64,000 bases of DNA from Nectonema munidae (Eukaryota; Nematomorpha; Nectonematoida; Nectonematidae): NCBI GenBank assembly GCA_030549495.1, contig JAUIRK010000898.1, positions 558,001 through 622,000 of the forward strand, in the 5' to 3' direction. Shown here piece by piece: positions 39,991 through 53,223 of the stretch (position 1 is the first letter of the stretch; each line of letters begins with the position of its first letter). A program made the position numbers and the translations under genes. The notes under the pieces were generated by a model. That model saw nothing but the letters and a program-made list of their open reading frames with translations. It made no database searches and had not been told where the DNA came from.

Positions 39991-42900
39991 TTATGTGTAG
40001 GGATGTTTCGATGTAGGGCCAACCAAATCTACCTAATGGATTGTTGTGAAGTTTGAATCTATAGAAGTAGGAATTGGTTGGGCAGTGTGATGAGAACCAC
40101 TTGATGGAGTTGCGTGAGAGAGTGATGTTTTTGTTGTGAATGGAAAAGTTTATCAAGGGTGGTGCGATATTAAGAGATGACAATGTGTTCAGTATAGATG
40201 CATATGCGGCTATGATAGTGGATAAAGGGAGAGAAGGTAAGATAAAGGAATGCGTGTTTGAGGGTAGTGTTTTAGATAATCTGTCAACACTATTGTTTTC
40301 AGTGCAGGTGGAGTGTGCGGGAGACCAATAGATTGTTATATTGAAATAATTGGAAAGTTGGATAAGTTTTGTGGCTAAGCTGTAAGAGGATTGAGGGATT
40401 TTGTGATTAAGATTTAGGTCGTTGATGATGTTTTGGGCATTAAAAGTGTATTTGAGTAAAGTTGAGGGAGTAGATGTGAAGATTGTCTATGAGGTGATTA
40501 CAGGCAGCTAAAATAGCAAGAGTTTCTGTTTCGTATGATGAGGTGTTGGAGTCAGTATGTAAGACCATAGATGTAAACGGAGTTAGAGAATTGGTGATGT
40601 AAAAGGCGTAGGCAGCTGAAGCATGGAATGCAGTTTTGGAACCGTCGGTAAAAATAAATAAGTGTTTTGTAAGAGTGGGATTTGAGCGTTGCTTTTTGAT
40701 TAGGTTGATAGCGATGTTTTTGTGTTTGCATAAGACCAGATTGTAGGGCGTAATTTTAGAAGGATCAATAAGAGAGATAGGATGGATTTCAGGTGATATA
40801 GAGTAGTGTGTAAGATATGCGAAATGTATTTGTTGCAGATAGTAGCAAAATATTAAAGCATTTTGGATGAGAAGGGTGTGTATAACGTGGTGAAGTGATG
40901 GATAGAGGGGAATGCTTTGAAAGTTTTGGAGTAATGATTTACAATTTTTAATTGTAGTTTATATAGGATAGGGAGAGTGTGCGTGAAAAGTTCGAGTTTA
41001 GAAGTTGAGGTAGTGTGATAAGCGTTTGTAATCGTGAGCACGCAGGTGCGGTGAATTTTGTTTATGAGGGTTCTGGTATTTTAGAGTGTGACCCCATGAC
41101 AAAATGCCGTATTGAATAATAGGTAAGACAACAGAAGAGTATATATATTTGGAAATTTTTGGGTGGAGACCCCATTTGTATGATATGGCATTTTTGAATA
41201 AGAAGATTGTAGATGTTAGTTTGGAGAGTACATTCTTTAGATATAGAGAGAATTTTAGGTTGGATTGGAAAGTAATGCCAAGATATTTTAGGTGAGTGAC
41301 AGGTGTGATGAGATTAGATGAATTTGTGTAAAGAGGTTGTGGTGAGATTCTTTTGCGTGTAAAGTGAATTACATTGAGCTTGGATGTGTAGGAATGTTGT
41401 ATGTTGGTGGAAGTGTATCAATTGGATTAAGAGGTTAGTAGCAGGTATGTTTAGGTTTTGAGGGTTGGTATGTAAAGTGAATTCTCAGAATAACTGAGTA
41501 AAGTGTGAGTTAGAATTTATGTTGATAACAGTGGATTGATGAGATGAGTAAGATGTCAGAAAGGCAACCCCCTTGGTCGAAGGGAGAGTTGTTTAATGTG
41601 GATGTTGTTGTTGTGGAAGAAAATTAAATGCGGTTGTTTAGGTAGTTTTGTATGTGTCGATATCTAGAAATGTGGTTGTCACAATGTTGTTGTGGCTGAG
41701 GGTGTGTTCTAGGAAGAGTGAGAGGCGAGTCAATGCGAGTTCAGTGTTTCTGTTTGGGAGGTATGCAAATTGATTTGGATGAATCAAGTTGTTTTTAAAT
41801 ATATAGTGTAATAGGCGTTTTCTTAGTAATTTTTCTAAAATTTTGCCAAGAGTTGGAAGGATTGAAATGGGTCGCCAGTTTTTAATTTGGTCATGGTTAC
41901 GGTTTGGTTTTGGAATGAGAATCAATTTGCAGATCTTCCAAATGTTACGGAAAAAGCTATGTTTGAGGCAAGCGTTGTATATGTTGAGGAGGTGGGGTTT
42001 TAAAATGTGATAAGCTTTTTTTTTTATGTGTTTTGATGATATGTAATCAATGCTAGAGGATGATTTAGATGTGAGGTTATTAATAGTATGATTTAATTCT
42101 TTATCTGTGATGGGTGGGAAGAAGGTTACTGTGTTATGTGTAAGATGATGATGAACTGATTTCCTAATCATTGTGTTGAAGATATTATCTGAATCTTCTG
42201 TATCAGAAGGGAAAAGTGAGTTTAAGAAAGGGGGGTTGATGTGTGTAGTGGTGTTAGAGTTTGGAAGAAGGTGCCCGAGATTTATTGTTTTTGAGTTTGT
42301 TTATTAGATGCCATGGATTTGAGGGGGTTTGGTTGCAGAACTTGATCCAGGATTGTTTTTTAGCTTGTGTGATGGCGCTTTTGAATTTATGTTTGAGGGT
42401 GAAGTAAGATTGGATAGAGGAAGAGGTATATGATTTTCTTAATCGTTTTAGTGAGGCTCGAAGTTCTTTTTTGAGGGATGTAAGTTGAGAATTCCAAAAG
42501 TAGGCGTTTTGCCTTTTGAATTGTTGATTGTTTGGGGTAGATGCTTGGATGCAAGATGTAATATTTTTATTGAGATATGTTGCAGATGATTCAATGTTTT
42601 TGGTTGATTCAGTATTGAGAGGGTTATGACTTAGATTAAGTTGAAGTTTTTGAAAGTATGAGGTCCAAAACATTTGATTTCCAAATTGAGGACAAAAAGG
42701 TTTTGACTGAATAGGTCGCAGATAAACTTGAAAGGTAATGTAGCAATGGTCAGATGCGAAATGAGTATTGGAGATGCACCAGTTGTGAATGAGATTTAGC
42801 GAGTGATAGGTTATTATGGTTAGATCGATGTGTGATTTATAGAGTTTGTCTTGATTCAGTTTCGTAAAAGTTGGGTGTTTGTTATTGTTGGCTATAGTTA

Positions 42901-45900
42901 AATTGTTGGAGGCAAGAAAGTTTTCAGTGAGAGTGCCACGATTGTTAGTTTTGGTATCCCAAATGAAAGATCTTGCGTTCAGATCAGCAGAGATGATAAT
43001 ATGGTTATTTTTTTGTAGCTCTGATGTGATTTTATTGAAAACTTCTACAAATTTGTTAGAAATAGGAAGATTGGAGGATGGCGGAGAATAGAGTGAGCAA
43101 TAGAGTAATGGTTTGGTATGGATGAGGGTAAAAACGTGTTTTGAGTCAGAATGTTTGAATAGGGGAGTATTGTGGATGGCTGATTTGATGAGTATACATG
43201 CAGAGTATTCTTTTAATGGTATATGTATGAGTGTGTAGTCGTATGTAAATGACATTAATATATTGTAGAGGTTGTTCCATGCAGTTCTGGAGTGGTTAAG
43301 ATTAATGTGAAGAAAATTTAGCATAAGAAATTTGATATGGAGAGTTTATGGTTTGAGGTAATGTGGTTTAGATGATTAATGTAGTGGGTGCATTGTGTGG
43401 AAGATGGGAATTAAAGCATGATATTTTTGAAGTGTCTGAGGTATGTGTGCAAGAAGTGATAGAGTGGCCATGGTGCCCGCAGTGTGCTGTGTAGAATTGC
43501 ATTTAAGTGAGGCATGTCCATATTTGAGGCAGTTATTGCATTGTTTGGGTTTTGGTTTGAAAATATGTATGGTGAGAAAGTAGTTGTCGAGAAAGATTTT
43601 TGGTTGGTCAGTAAGAAAGTTAAAAATTTATGGGTTGGATGGTTCCAGTGTAAGAGTATAGACCAGCGTTTCTCAACCTTTGACAGCCCATGGCTCCCTT
43701 CACCGAGTGGTTAACACTCTTGGCCCCCTGCCCTTCAAAAAAATAAATTTTGTTTTATGTTGTTTATCCAGTCACTAAAATTATAAACTTAAATAAAAAT
43801 TTTTATTGAACAGTATAATCAATGGGACACTTGCTGTTGAGCTCGTGTGACCAGGCCTCTTATGTCCGGCTTTGTTTTGGACACAGCAAGGCGAATATCA
43901 TTCCTAACATCAAGACGGTTTCTGGACTTTGTTTTGATCGTCGCCAGGTCAGAAAATCCAGATTCGCAAAGATATATTGTAGCGAATTGAACGTGCATTT
44001 CGGATGCCTTCTTGCTGAGCTTTGGATACGCATCCTGAACAGACAACCAGAAGTTGGAAAGATCTTTTCTGTTACTGAAGGCCAGCTTCATTGCTTTCGT
44101 GACTTTAAACTCTGCGAGCTCCTCTGCTTCGTCTTCAGTAGGTTTAATTTCCGTGTTAAATGGGTCTTTGTGCCATAGAACATCTAATGGGGCATTGTCG
44201 AAATAAGATTTGAACTCGGAGAAGAGAATGTCGAGATGTTTGATAATGTAATTTTTGATGCCGATGGGAAGTTCAATCTTTTTTGTCTGAAGATGCTCGT
44301 CCAATAAAGGAAACGAAGCTGTGGATCCGGCTTCAATTCGTGCCTGCCAGACTGTTATTCGAGCAGACATTCCTGTAAGCTTGTCTTGAACGTCACTGAC
44401 TGTGACATCATGGCCCTGCAAAGACTGGTTCATTTCATTTAGTCTACCGAATATATCGGCTAGGTAGGCAAGCATCATGACGAACTCTTCATTCTTGAAG
44501 TGGACATGAAGATAGTTTTCATTCTCTTGCAGGAAAATTTCCGTCTCCAACCGAAGTTCATACAACCGAGAAAGGCATTTTCCCCTCGATAACCAACGAA
44601 CTTTGGTATAAAACAAAAGTCCCACATGTTGCGCTCCCATTTCGTTGGCCAGAAGTTGGAACAGCCGATGATTTTTGGCCTTTGCACGAATGAAGTTGAT
44701 TACTTTGACAGCAATGTCCAGTACTTCTAACAAACGCGGCGGCAGAGTTTTTGACGCAAGAGCATATCGGTGTAGTGAACAGTGGGAAGATGTTACGTGG
44801 GGCCATTCATTCTTCACAAGCGCGACGAACCCTCCTTTAACGCCAATCATCGCCGGGGCACCATCAGTACAGATATGCTTGAAATTCTGCCAACTTAGTC
44901 CATTCATTTCAAAAAACGAGTCCACGATGGCTTTGACATTTTTTGCTGTTGTTGTAGTTGGCAGGGTATTGCAGAATAAAAATTCTTCCTTCATTTTCCC
45001 TTCTTTCTCGTAGCGAGCAAAGGCAATCAACTGGCTTTCCATAGCGGTGTCAGTAGACTCATCAAGTTGAAGGCTAGCCTGAAGCGTGCTTTGCTTAATT
45101 TCATAACAAATTTGACGACACACATCAGCGGCCATGTCATCAATCCGTCGACGAATTGTGTCATTAGATAGCGAAACTTGCTGAATTTTCTTTTTTGCCT
45201 CTGATCCGATCATTAGTTCCACCATTTTTTCTGTACATGGCTTGATAAGTTCCTCAGCAATATTGTGAGGTTTCTTGCACTTTACAATTTGGTAAGCTAC
45301 TTCGTAGCTAGATTGAAGAGCTGGTTTTTCTTCTGGCCGGAATCCAAATTTTGGAAGCGTCGCTTCACGGTGTACCGTGCTCGTTTTGTAAGCAGAGCAT
45401 CAATACTATCATCTTTCTTTTGAGGATGCAACTTGTCGCGATGGTTTGAAAGTTTAGAAGGACGTAGTGATGCATTTGCCATCACTACTGAGCAGTGCAG
45501 ACATTGTGCATAGTCCATGCCGTCTCGAATTACTTTCGTAAATCCAAAACTGACGTAGCTGTCATTCCATTTTCGAACTTTCGACATCCGAAAACAAATA
45601 ATAACAAAACAAAGTTAAAAATTTGGCTTGAAAAAATTAGATTTAATCAAAAAGAAATTTAACTAAAGAAAATATTAGATTTAATCAAAAAGTAAAAGAC
45701 AAAAAAAATTTACAATTTACAAAAAAGAAGAAATAGATTAAGCCTTTCTTTGATTACTTTGCAGAAACAGTGTTAATAAGAGAGCAAAGAAAATTTATAA
45801 ACAGTTTTTTTTCCTATCAGCCATTTTTATAGTAAGGACGATAAAAAAAGAAGAAAAAAAATCTTAAAAAATTCAATTTTTTTTAGTTTAAAAAAAACTT

Positions 45901-46800
45901 TCAAATTAATTGAAAAAACACTTCTCTTATGACCGCAGTTATCTCACACTTCAAGCTTCTGCATTTTAAATTACATTTTCTAGTGTTAGCTTGTGGCCCC
46001 TAGGTTAAAGGCCTGTGGCCCCCTTGGGGGGGGGGGCATGGGCCCCCGGTTGAGAAACGCTGGTATAGACCTTGTTTTCCTAATTGAAGAGGATTGATTA
46101 GAGAGCCAATGGAAAGGATGTTTGGGTTTTGTTGAGAGATGATATTGCTAAGGTTCAAGAGTGGTATGCTATTTGGAATGCTTCGGATGATGAGTTTAGG
46201 TTTTTGAGTAGTAATGTTTTCTGCTATCATTCCTTTTTTGGTGAGTTGTGTTTGTGCATGTTTTTTTGTGGGTTATTGAATTGAAAATATATGGCGCCAG
46301 AGTGTGATGATCGTGTTTTGGTGATGGTGTAGTTATTTTGTGAGGTTTCAAGATTTTTGATTGTAGTTTGTTTATGAGGAGCTTTTTCTTTTCTAGTAGT
46401 TATGGAGGTGGGGGTCAATATTTTTATGGTGAGATCAGGCTCTAAAAATGATTTAGTTTGTTTAGGTTTGGTGGGGGAGGTGGTGTTAACTAGTGAGGTG
46501 GTAAATTCTTGAGTGTTGTCTAGTGAGTGATTTGATGAGATGTTAGCGTAAGTAGGTTTTGAGTTTATGGACTTTGATATGGATTGTTTAAAAGTTTTGA
46601 GATAGTGTAATGAAATGTTGTATTTTAGGTCATTAAAAAGTGTTAGATCTTGAGCAGACAGCGATGTGGTTGAAATGAAATGGTTAAAGATTTGGTCTAG
46701 GGAATCTGTAGATGGTGCATGTTGTGAGTTGGGTTCGGTTTGAGGTCTTTTATTGGTAGTCATAAATATAAGAGGTTATGAGTAGAGAGTAGGTTAATGA
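39990..46800 (-). mobile_element. I-like LINE (RNase H-bearing), interrupted by a hAT at 43664-46062
   Basis: Non-LTR retrotransposon on the minus strand. ORF1 starts at 46763 with a polar N-terminal half and a CCHC zinc knuckle ('CNNCLKYGHASLKC' near 43500-43541) beyond the inserted hAT. ORF2: APE endonuclease at 43324-42254 ('IISADLNARSFIWDTKTNNR', 'SHIDLTI', 'ASDHCYI'), then reverse transcriptase at 42171-41638 ('KLILIPKPNRNHDQIKNWRP', 'QFAYLPNRNTELAL'). The thumb is near 41330-41080 ('LKYLGITF', 'VVLPIIQYGILSWG') and an RNase H domain near 40665-40480 ('FTDGSKTAFHASAAYAFY', 'ETETLAILAACNHL'). This order is that of the I superfamily. The YADD site was not seen and the reading frame changes several times, so it is inactive. 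Confidence 0.85.
43664..46062 (-). mobile_element. ZBED5-like hAT transposon, nearly intact (2399 bp)
   Basis: Terminal repeats CAGCGTTTCTCAACC and GGTTGAGAAACGCTG; the flanking 8-bp duplication GTATAGAC is identical on both sides (43656-43663, 46063-46070). The minus-strand transposase starts at 45587 with a BED-type zinc finger ('YAQCLHCSVVMAN', 'KLSNHRDKLHP'). One frameshift near 45355 moves it to the frame ending at 43819. That frame holds 'QASLQLDESTDTAMESQ' (catalytic Asp), 'CTDGAPAMIGVKGGFVAL', 'SSHCSLHRYALASKTLPPR' (C..H), 'VRWLSRGKCLSRLYEL' (RW) and a C-terminal dimerisation region ('LATIKTKSRNRLDVRNDIRL'). Poly-G/C runs near 46026 and the clean ends suggest a recent insertion. Its target is ORF1 of an I-like LINE. 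Confidence 0.95.
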
Positions 46801-47061
46801 GTAGTTAAATATTCAATGCAAAATATCGTTAAAAAGAAAAATAAATAAATATATATATAGTAAAGTGGAATAAAAACTTGAAGCAATAAAAAATTACGGA
46901 TGCTTAATTAAATTTATAGAAAGATAAAAAGAATAAAATTAAAAGAGCCCTTCAAAAGAGGAGAGTAGTGGAGTTGATTTGACAGGAAGAGAGGACATTT
47001 TTTTATTGAAGGAAGAGTTACATTTAATGACTGATAAAATATTTCTTTAAAAATCAAATAT

Positions 47062-50000
47062 TGTGTTGAGGCCTGATATGAATTAATATAAATTTTAAAA
47101 TATAAAAAAATTATTGCACATTTTAGATTTTAGTATTGCACATTTTCAAATTTTAACTTTTCTAGATTTTATTGTAGCAAATTCATCTATAATTGAGGTG
47201 AAGTCGATTTCATCTAGAACCTCTCTTTCAATACACATAAGTGCCAGTACCCCAAGACGATCCTGTGTCATAGTAGATCGCTTCACATCCATAATTCTGG
47301 ATAGCTGCGAAAAAGAGCGTTCTCCCGAGCAATTAGTAGACATCAATAACAAATATATTCTAAAAATTACCTCGGTGTTCGGGAATCCAGTATATACCCC
47401 GTTTGTGTGCAATAACTTGAAAATATGTTCAGCAATGCCCGTTGACTTTTCTGTTGTATTTTTTTGACTGTTCTTTGTACCAAAAAATAAATTTTCTAAA
47501 TTCTGAGTAAAATTCAAAAGATAATTAAATCAATCAACTCCTGACATTTATTTTATTGCATCAACAGCACTTCCTTCACAAATGCTTTTTTCTTTTCGGT
47601 ATACGACGTGATTTATTTTCAAACTCATAAGATTTGTTCGCACTCCGGTCAGAAACGTTTTCATCGTAAAAGTCAAACTTTTCTCTACATTCACTCACAA
47701 ATTAATCTAGGCTTTTCATAAGACTAACAGCTGTAGTCAGCTCAATTTTGGAGCTCTGCAGTAGTATGTGCATTAGGGATATAACTTTTTGACTTTTTTT
47801 TCTAAATCAAAAACCCTGTCACACCATATGATGAAACTTTCCATTTGGTTCACAAAATGTCATTTTTGATCATTTTAGCCCCAAAAGTGATGACGCGCGT
47901 TGCTGTTTGAATATTCATTCATTACTTCTTTTATTTAATTATATTGATTCATTTGTTTTTGTCTTTTTTTTCTTTCACGTAATGTTTTTTTCTCTTCATA
48001 ATCATATTTTTAATCTTTTTCATAAAATTTAATGTTTTTTTCAGATTAATAAAACAATTTATTTCAATTAAATGAGTAATAAAAATTGTGTCAAGGCCAG
48101 AAATTCCTCTTGTAACTACATGTTTATCTGGTTTCTGTAAAATGCCAACCAATAAACAAACCTTTGGAAGGTATTTAAACTTGTTCGAGAGCCAGAAGAG
48201 TAAGAAAGCAAGGATCAAAATTTTAGCAGAAGAATTAAGTCAACTATGGAATGAGTTGAACTTTCCAAAAATTTCGAATCTGCAAGTGGTGTTGAAAGTT
48301 AGAAAAGTTATTGATTTGTATGAAAAGTACAGGAAAAGAAAGACTGAAAAATTGGAGGAGGAGATGAAAAGTTTGTTTGATATGACTAAAGCTGACGGTT
48401 TTTGGCTGAGTTCAGAGGATAAAGCCCTTTATCACACCCAGATTGCAACAGCGGGTAGAGTAGGTTATTCAACAAGATCTGAGGCAAGCATCACATCAAT
48501 ACATCCTTCGAAGCGCGTTAAAGTTTCGAGATTGTCTTATACTGAATCGACATCTTCGTGTGTTCCGGCTGAATCAAACTCTCGTTCTGAAAGTTCTAGT
48601 CTCACTGAAATTAAAAATGATGATGAATTTGTCCCGGATGAAAAGAATGAAACAAAGACAAAGTATAACTCAACGAAATCCGCCGCTATGCTTGTAACAC
48701 AGCATTGTTTATCTACCAGAAAGGCTTCAGTTGTATTTAGTTCTCTGAAACTTGATGGAATTGATATTGAAAGTCCTAGTCAGGTTGGGGTGTGGAAAAA
48801 GGTTATCAAAGAATCTGAAAGTGTTAAAGAAAAGCTTATGGAGGTTTTGAAATCGGAAGTGTTTTGTTTACATTTTGATGGGAAAAGTATTAAAAAGAAA
48901 GAGTATCAAGTGGTGTGTCTTCAAAATAGCCAAAAGAGAATCTATTTTGCAATACTAACTTGCAGAAATGTATCTTCTAAAGCTATTTTTGAAGAGTTGG
49001 TGAAACTTATGGATGATTTTGACGCTTGGCAGAGTATTAAAATAATTACATGCGATTCAACAGCAGTGAATACCGGTCGTGAAAATGGGATTATTGTTAG
49101 GTTTCAGAAAATGATGAACGAGAAGGGATACGACAAGCCACAATTTATTCCATGTCAAATGTTTTGGACTTGGTTTTGAGACATATCATAGATTCAAGCT
49201 TTGGCGGTTCGACCAAAAGTCCTCACTTGAATTATTTCTTCGTTGATATAATAGTTCAAAATTATGAATTCTTGAAATCAAATTATATTTCTGATTGTCA
49301 TCATTATGGAACCTCCAAAAATACTGGCTGGAGGGATGATTTCAAGTTTTTCTTCGAACTCTGCGAGGCATTCAAGTTCCATAAAGAAACTGGCAAATGG
49401 CCCAAAATAAGCTGGAAAAAACTGCCATCTCTCCCCAACGCCAGATGGAATTCACGAGGCGTGTATAATGCCTTATTTTTTACTCCCTGAAAAGAGCTCG
49501 AAAAAATTTGTTATTTTATTTCATTTTCTTGGTGTGACTTTTGGTGTTCTCACAAAAAATTTGAAGTTTCGACTTATGGTAAACTAAAACAAGCTATAGT
49601 TGAACAAAATATTACGAAGGCCATATCCACTTTCCTAGAACAAACATCTTTGCCGAACGTGGGGTTAAAAAAATGGAAGAAATAGTGAAAAACTCACGCT
49701 CTGATAAATATCTAAAATCCAAATTTTTAGCTACTAATGCTTTTTAGCTTTTCATACGTTTTTAATATAGTTTTGAATCAATAAATTCGAATTTTTATTT
49801 ATATTTTTGTGTATCTTTAGTTTTTTATCTTAAGTTTTTATCCTACTATTTAATTAGTTTTTTACCCGTGCGCGCCAGGTTTTTGAACATTTTACGCTAA
49901 AATTGCCATTTTTTAGTTTCTAACAAAATTATTCATCGGAAAACACTACAGGGCTTTCAAGTTAAAAAAAAGTTATATCCCTAATGTGCATTGATTAAAG

Positions 50001-52015
50001 CGCTTCAGAATGTCATTCCATAACTCACACATAAAAGCCACCACTTTAGTAACCATTTGCTTTGCCAAAGCATTTGCCTGATTTCCAGTTTGGTTATTAT
50101 TAGTTGCGATTTCTTCTAGAGCACTCTGGAATTGCTTACATCCTCTGAAAAGAGCCTCCGTAGCTTTTGCTCTAGCGGACCATCGAGTTTAACATAGGGG
50201 AACAAAATTCCTCATCGATGTGTAGAACCCAAAAAAATTTATACAACTGGTGCAAAAACCCGAAGTAAGAAACAGCTTCAACGCAACAGCCCACTGCAGA
50301 TTGGCTTACTAAATTAAGCGAGTGACATGCGCACGGAATATAATCGACTAAGTGATTTTTTTCTTCAAAATTTGCTGCATTCCAACATATTTGCCAGGCA
50401 TATTGCTTGCATTGTCATAAGTCTGTCCACGGCTGTAATAAAAATCGAGCTTCTGCTTCGACAATTACTGAAGTACTGCGAGATTCTGGCCAGTGTGACT
50501 GGAAATATTGATGAAAGTGGGAAATCGTTCTACGGGCTCATAATTTGTCATGTTAACATGACGAATAATTATTGTGAGTTGGTCTGTACGAGAATTATCT
50601 GGTGTTGAATCCACTGAAACAGAGAAATATCTAGACCTAAAAATCTCTTGTTTAATGAAACTGAGAACTTTATGTCCCATTAATGTAACAATTTCATCAC
50701 ATATTGTTTTAGAATCGTAGGATGAATGACCGCGCCCGCGATTTGCAAATTGACGAATATGTTGAGATAGAAAAGGATCAAATTGACCAATCAATTCTAA
50801 TATTCCCAAATAATTACCATTGCTTCTAGAACCGATAATCTCATTGCTTCCCCGAAGTGGTAAACCCCTTTTACAAAGAAATTTAATTGTTGCAACACAA
50901 CGTGTACGCACATTTTTCTAATAACTTTTTTGCTCGCAAATATTTTTGTATAACTTTTCATCAATACGGCCAGCAGCAGAAGAGCCGTCAGCTAGAGTCA
51001 ATATGTTTTGCGCTCGTTTCATGAACTTTCAAAGTTTGATTAATATTTTTCCAGTCACCATCTCCTAATGTACATAATTTTGTACTTCTATCTGATGAAA
51101 ACAACATACATGGAAAGTAAAATAAACTAGTCCTGGGTGGTGAATAAAAAAACCACTCAAGATTGACAACCTCTCCATTTGGTAAAACGCATGAAAATAC
51201 ACTAGGATTAAGAAAGCGGTTCGAAAATGGTTTATACCAGTACTAATGAGTACATCACGCATTTTCTCTGTTATGTCAGCAAACCAACATCATTTGGTAC
51301 AACTTGAATTGATTGTAATAAACTTTGAATGTCTGTACTGGTTGAAGTTTCTACATTATCATCATCATCATCAAAATCATGGCTATAACTTTTGTCCTGC
51401 TCAGTTTCAGGTTGAGTAAAAACAGGATGATCGTTTTTAGGCTTTCACTTCTGTTTTCAGCTTCTTTAACTTTATCAACAAACTTATAAAATGAAGTTAA
51501 TTTATGAGTTTTGGCCAGAAGGAAGTCTTCTTTTTCCTTTTTCTTCTTCGATTCTTGGGCTCTTTCCCAGCCACTTTTACGTTTTGACATGAAAAACAAT
51601 GTAAATTAAAGAATTTAAGTATTTCTGAAGAAAAATAAAAAACGAAATATATCAAATGTTTTTAAAAATGTAAACGATTTATCACTTACTTTCAAAACTA
51701 AAAAACATGACAGCGCCATTTTATGTAAGGATACGTTTATCAAAGAAATTTAATAAAAATTTAAATAAAATATAATAAATTAAAATCAATTATTTTTTTT
51801 AATTTAATTTTTTTCAATATTAAATTTTTATTATATTTATTTTCTCAAATATAATTGAAATCAATGAGATTGATTATATATCTCAAATCTTAGATCCTTT
51901 AAATTTTCTGAACTGACTAAAAACAAACTGTAAAAAACATGGGAAAAAAATTAATTTTTTTTTCACATAACTGATCCTGAGAAAAGGGGGCCTGTGATTT
52001 TTTCGTGGCCTCAAC
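47062..52015 (-). mobile_element. Decayed hAT (P52rIPK/ZMYM-like), split by the element at 47774-49983
   Basis: Minus-strand transposase. The start near 51587 ('MSKRKSGWERAQESKKKKEK') is followed by an acidic stretch. The zinc-finger region lies near 51200-51050 ('LFYFPCMLFSSDRSTKLC'). Then comes 'TRCVATIKFLCKRGLPLRGS' at 50911-50850, with the catalytic segment 'YFSVSVDSTPDNSRTDQL' near 50620. After the inserted element the C-terminal dimerisation region follows at 47420-47250 ('YLLLMSTNCSGERSFSQLSR'). Several frame breaks. Possible terminal repeats TTGAGGCC (47067) and GGCCTCAA (52009) are short and lack a clear target duplication, so the limits given are tentative. Confidence 0.75.
47774..49983 (+). 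mobile_element. Divergent hAT-like transposon with perfect 8-bp TSD (2210 bp)
   Basis: Terminal repeat TAGGGATATAACTTTTT at 47774 and its complement ending at 49983; ATGTGCAT is duplicated exactly at 47766-47773 and 49984-49991. The plus-strand frame at 48088-49179 has 'SEVFCLHFDGKSIKKKEYQV' and 'WQSIKIITCDSTAVNTGREN' (two acidic sites of an RNase H-like core). The frame then shifts near 49160, where 'PCQ' followed by 'HVLDLVLRHIID' would give a C..H pair in the unshifted form. 'SLPNARWNSRGVYNALFF' (RW motif) is at 49430-49480. A C-terminal piece 'ERGVKKMEEIVKNSRSDKYL' near 49650-49710 is in another frame. The TAGGG terminus fits the hAT YARNG pattern. It inserted into the minus-strand hAT transposase described around it. 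Confidence 0.85.
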
Positions 52016-53223
52016 GCACATGGCTGGTTTGCCTAATGGTTAATCCGTCTCTGCTTAGGCGGTATCTACGATCAGCCTACTTATGATTTTTCGACTCTGA
52101 TTCCTCTTATTTGTAATTTTGCGACTGCAACCCCATTTATGTATAATTTTATAACATAAAAATCCTATTCATAGTTATGTAACTTTGACTTTAAAAATTT
52201 GCAATTACGCAACATCAACTTTTCTGTTTCAAATATTATAAATCTCTAACCTCAAATTATTGCTTTAGAAACATCAGTTACTGTCTCAATAGTTAGTTTT
52301 CAATCTATAACTAATGTTAAAAGTGTGATGACGTACCATATTTCAACGTCCTTTGTGAATGTGTATTTTAGATAGTCATTGAAATTATCCTGAATCTTAC
52401 ACGCTTCTGCAAAATGTTTGATTATTCAACATAATCTTGTATCTGTTGTTTAGTGTCTTTCTTACATTGTTTTCAAAAAGTTTTTCAAATTATTTTCTAT
52501 GATCTTTTTATCTAAGCCAAAACAATAGCTTAAACAAATTTTTTAACAATAGTTTAAAATAAAAATTAAATTAAATTTTATTGAAATAAGCAAAGTAAGC
52601 ACCAAAAATAATAATTTCCAAACTTTATATTCCAGCTTTAAAAACTTTTTGAATACGCGCTTTTTTTTCTATGCTGATTTTAAGCCCAGTAAAAGTTGCT
52701 TAAATTAAAACTATTTTTTAAGTATCTTGAGAATTTCTTCAAAGTAGTGAAGCAGTTACGCTGTTTTTTAGCATAAGAGAAATAACAAAATCTTTCCAAT
52801 TTTGTCTTTAAAATCATTTCAAAATTCATAAAAATCATAATCATCTGAAATTATTTTCATGATCATTTTTAATATCATAAAAAAAACATGAAACGATGTA
52901 AGTTAATTATTAAGATTTCTCATCTTGAAATATAGGTATATACAAAATATACGTTTATTTTTTGCCTATAGAAGTATGCGTGCCATTGTGAATTGATCGA
53001 CGTGCCATAAGTTGCCCAAGCCTGTTCTAAAGTATCTTTTCTTGGCTTTCTACATGCATTCTTTGATGCATTTATTTTTTTTGCAAAGAAACAATTGGAA
53101 TAGATTTTAAGGTTTTCATGTCAGCACGTCGAGATTTTTGAGTTTAATTAACTATTAAACAGTTTTCTTTGACAGCATCTGGGTAAGATTTTCTATTAAC
53201 GACTTTGTTCTGCTATATCTGTT
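52016..53223. other. Spacer, no gene recognised
   Basis: A+T-rich. The segment 52075-52230 has recurring 'TTTGCAATT/TTTGCGACT' motifs that loosely resemble 61370-61460. No coding frame recognised. Confidence 0.35.

Noticed and set aside
43822-45013. Plus-strand frames within 43.8-45.0 kb as host genes
   Set aside because: They are antisense shadows of the well-supported hAT transposase on the minus strand.
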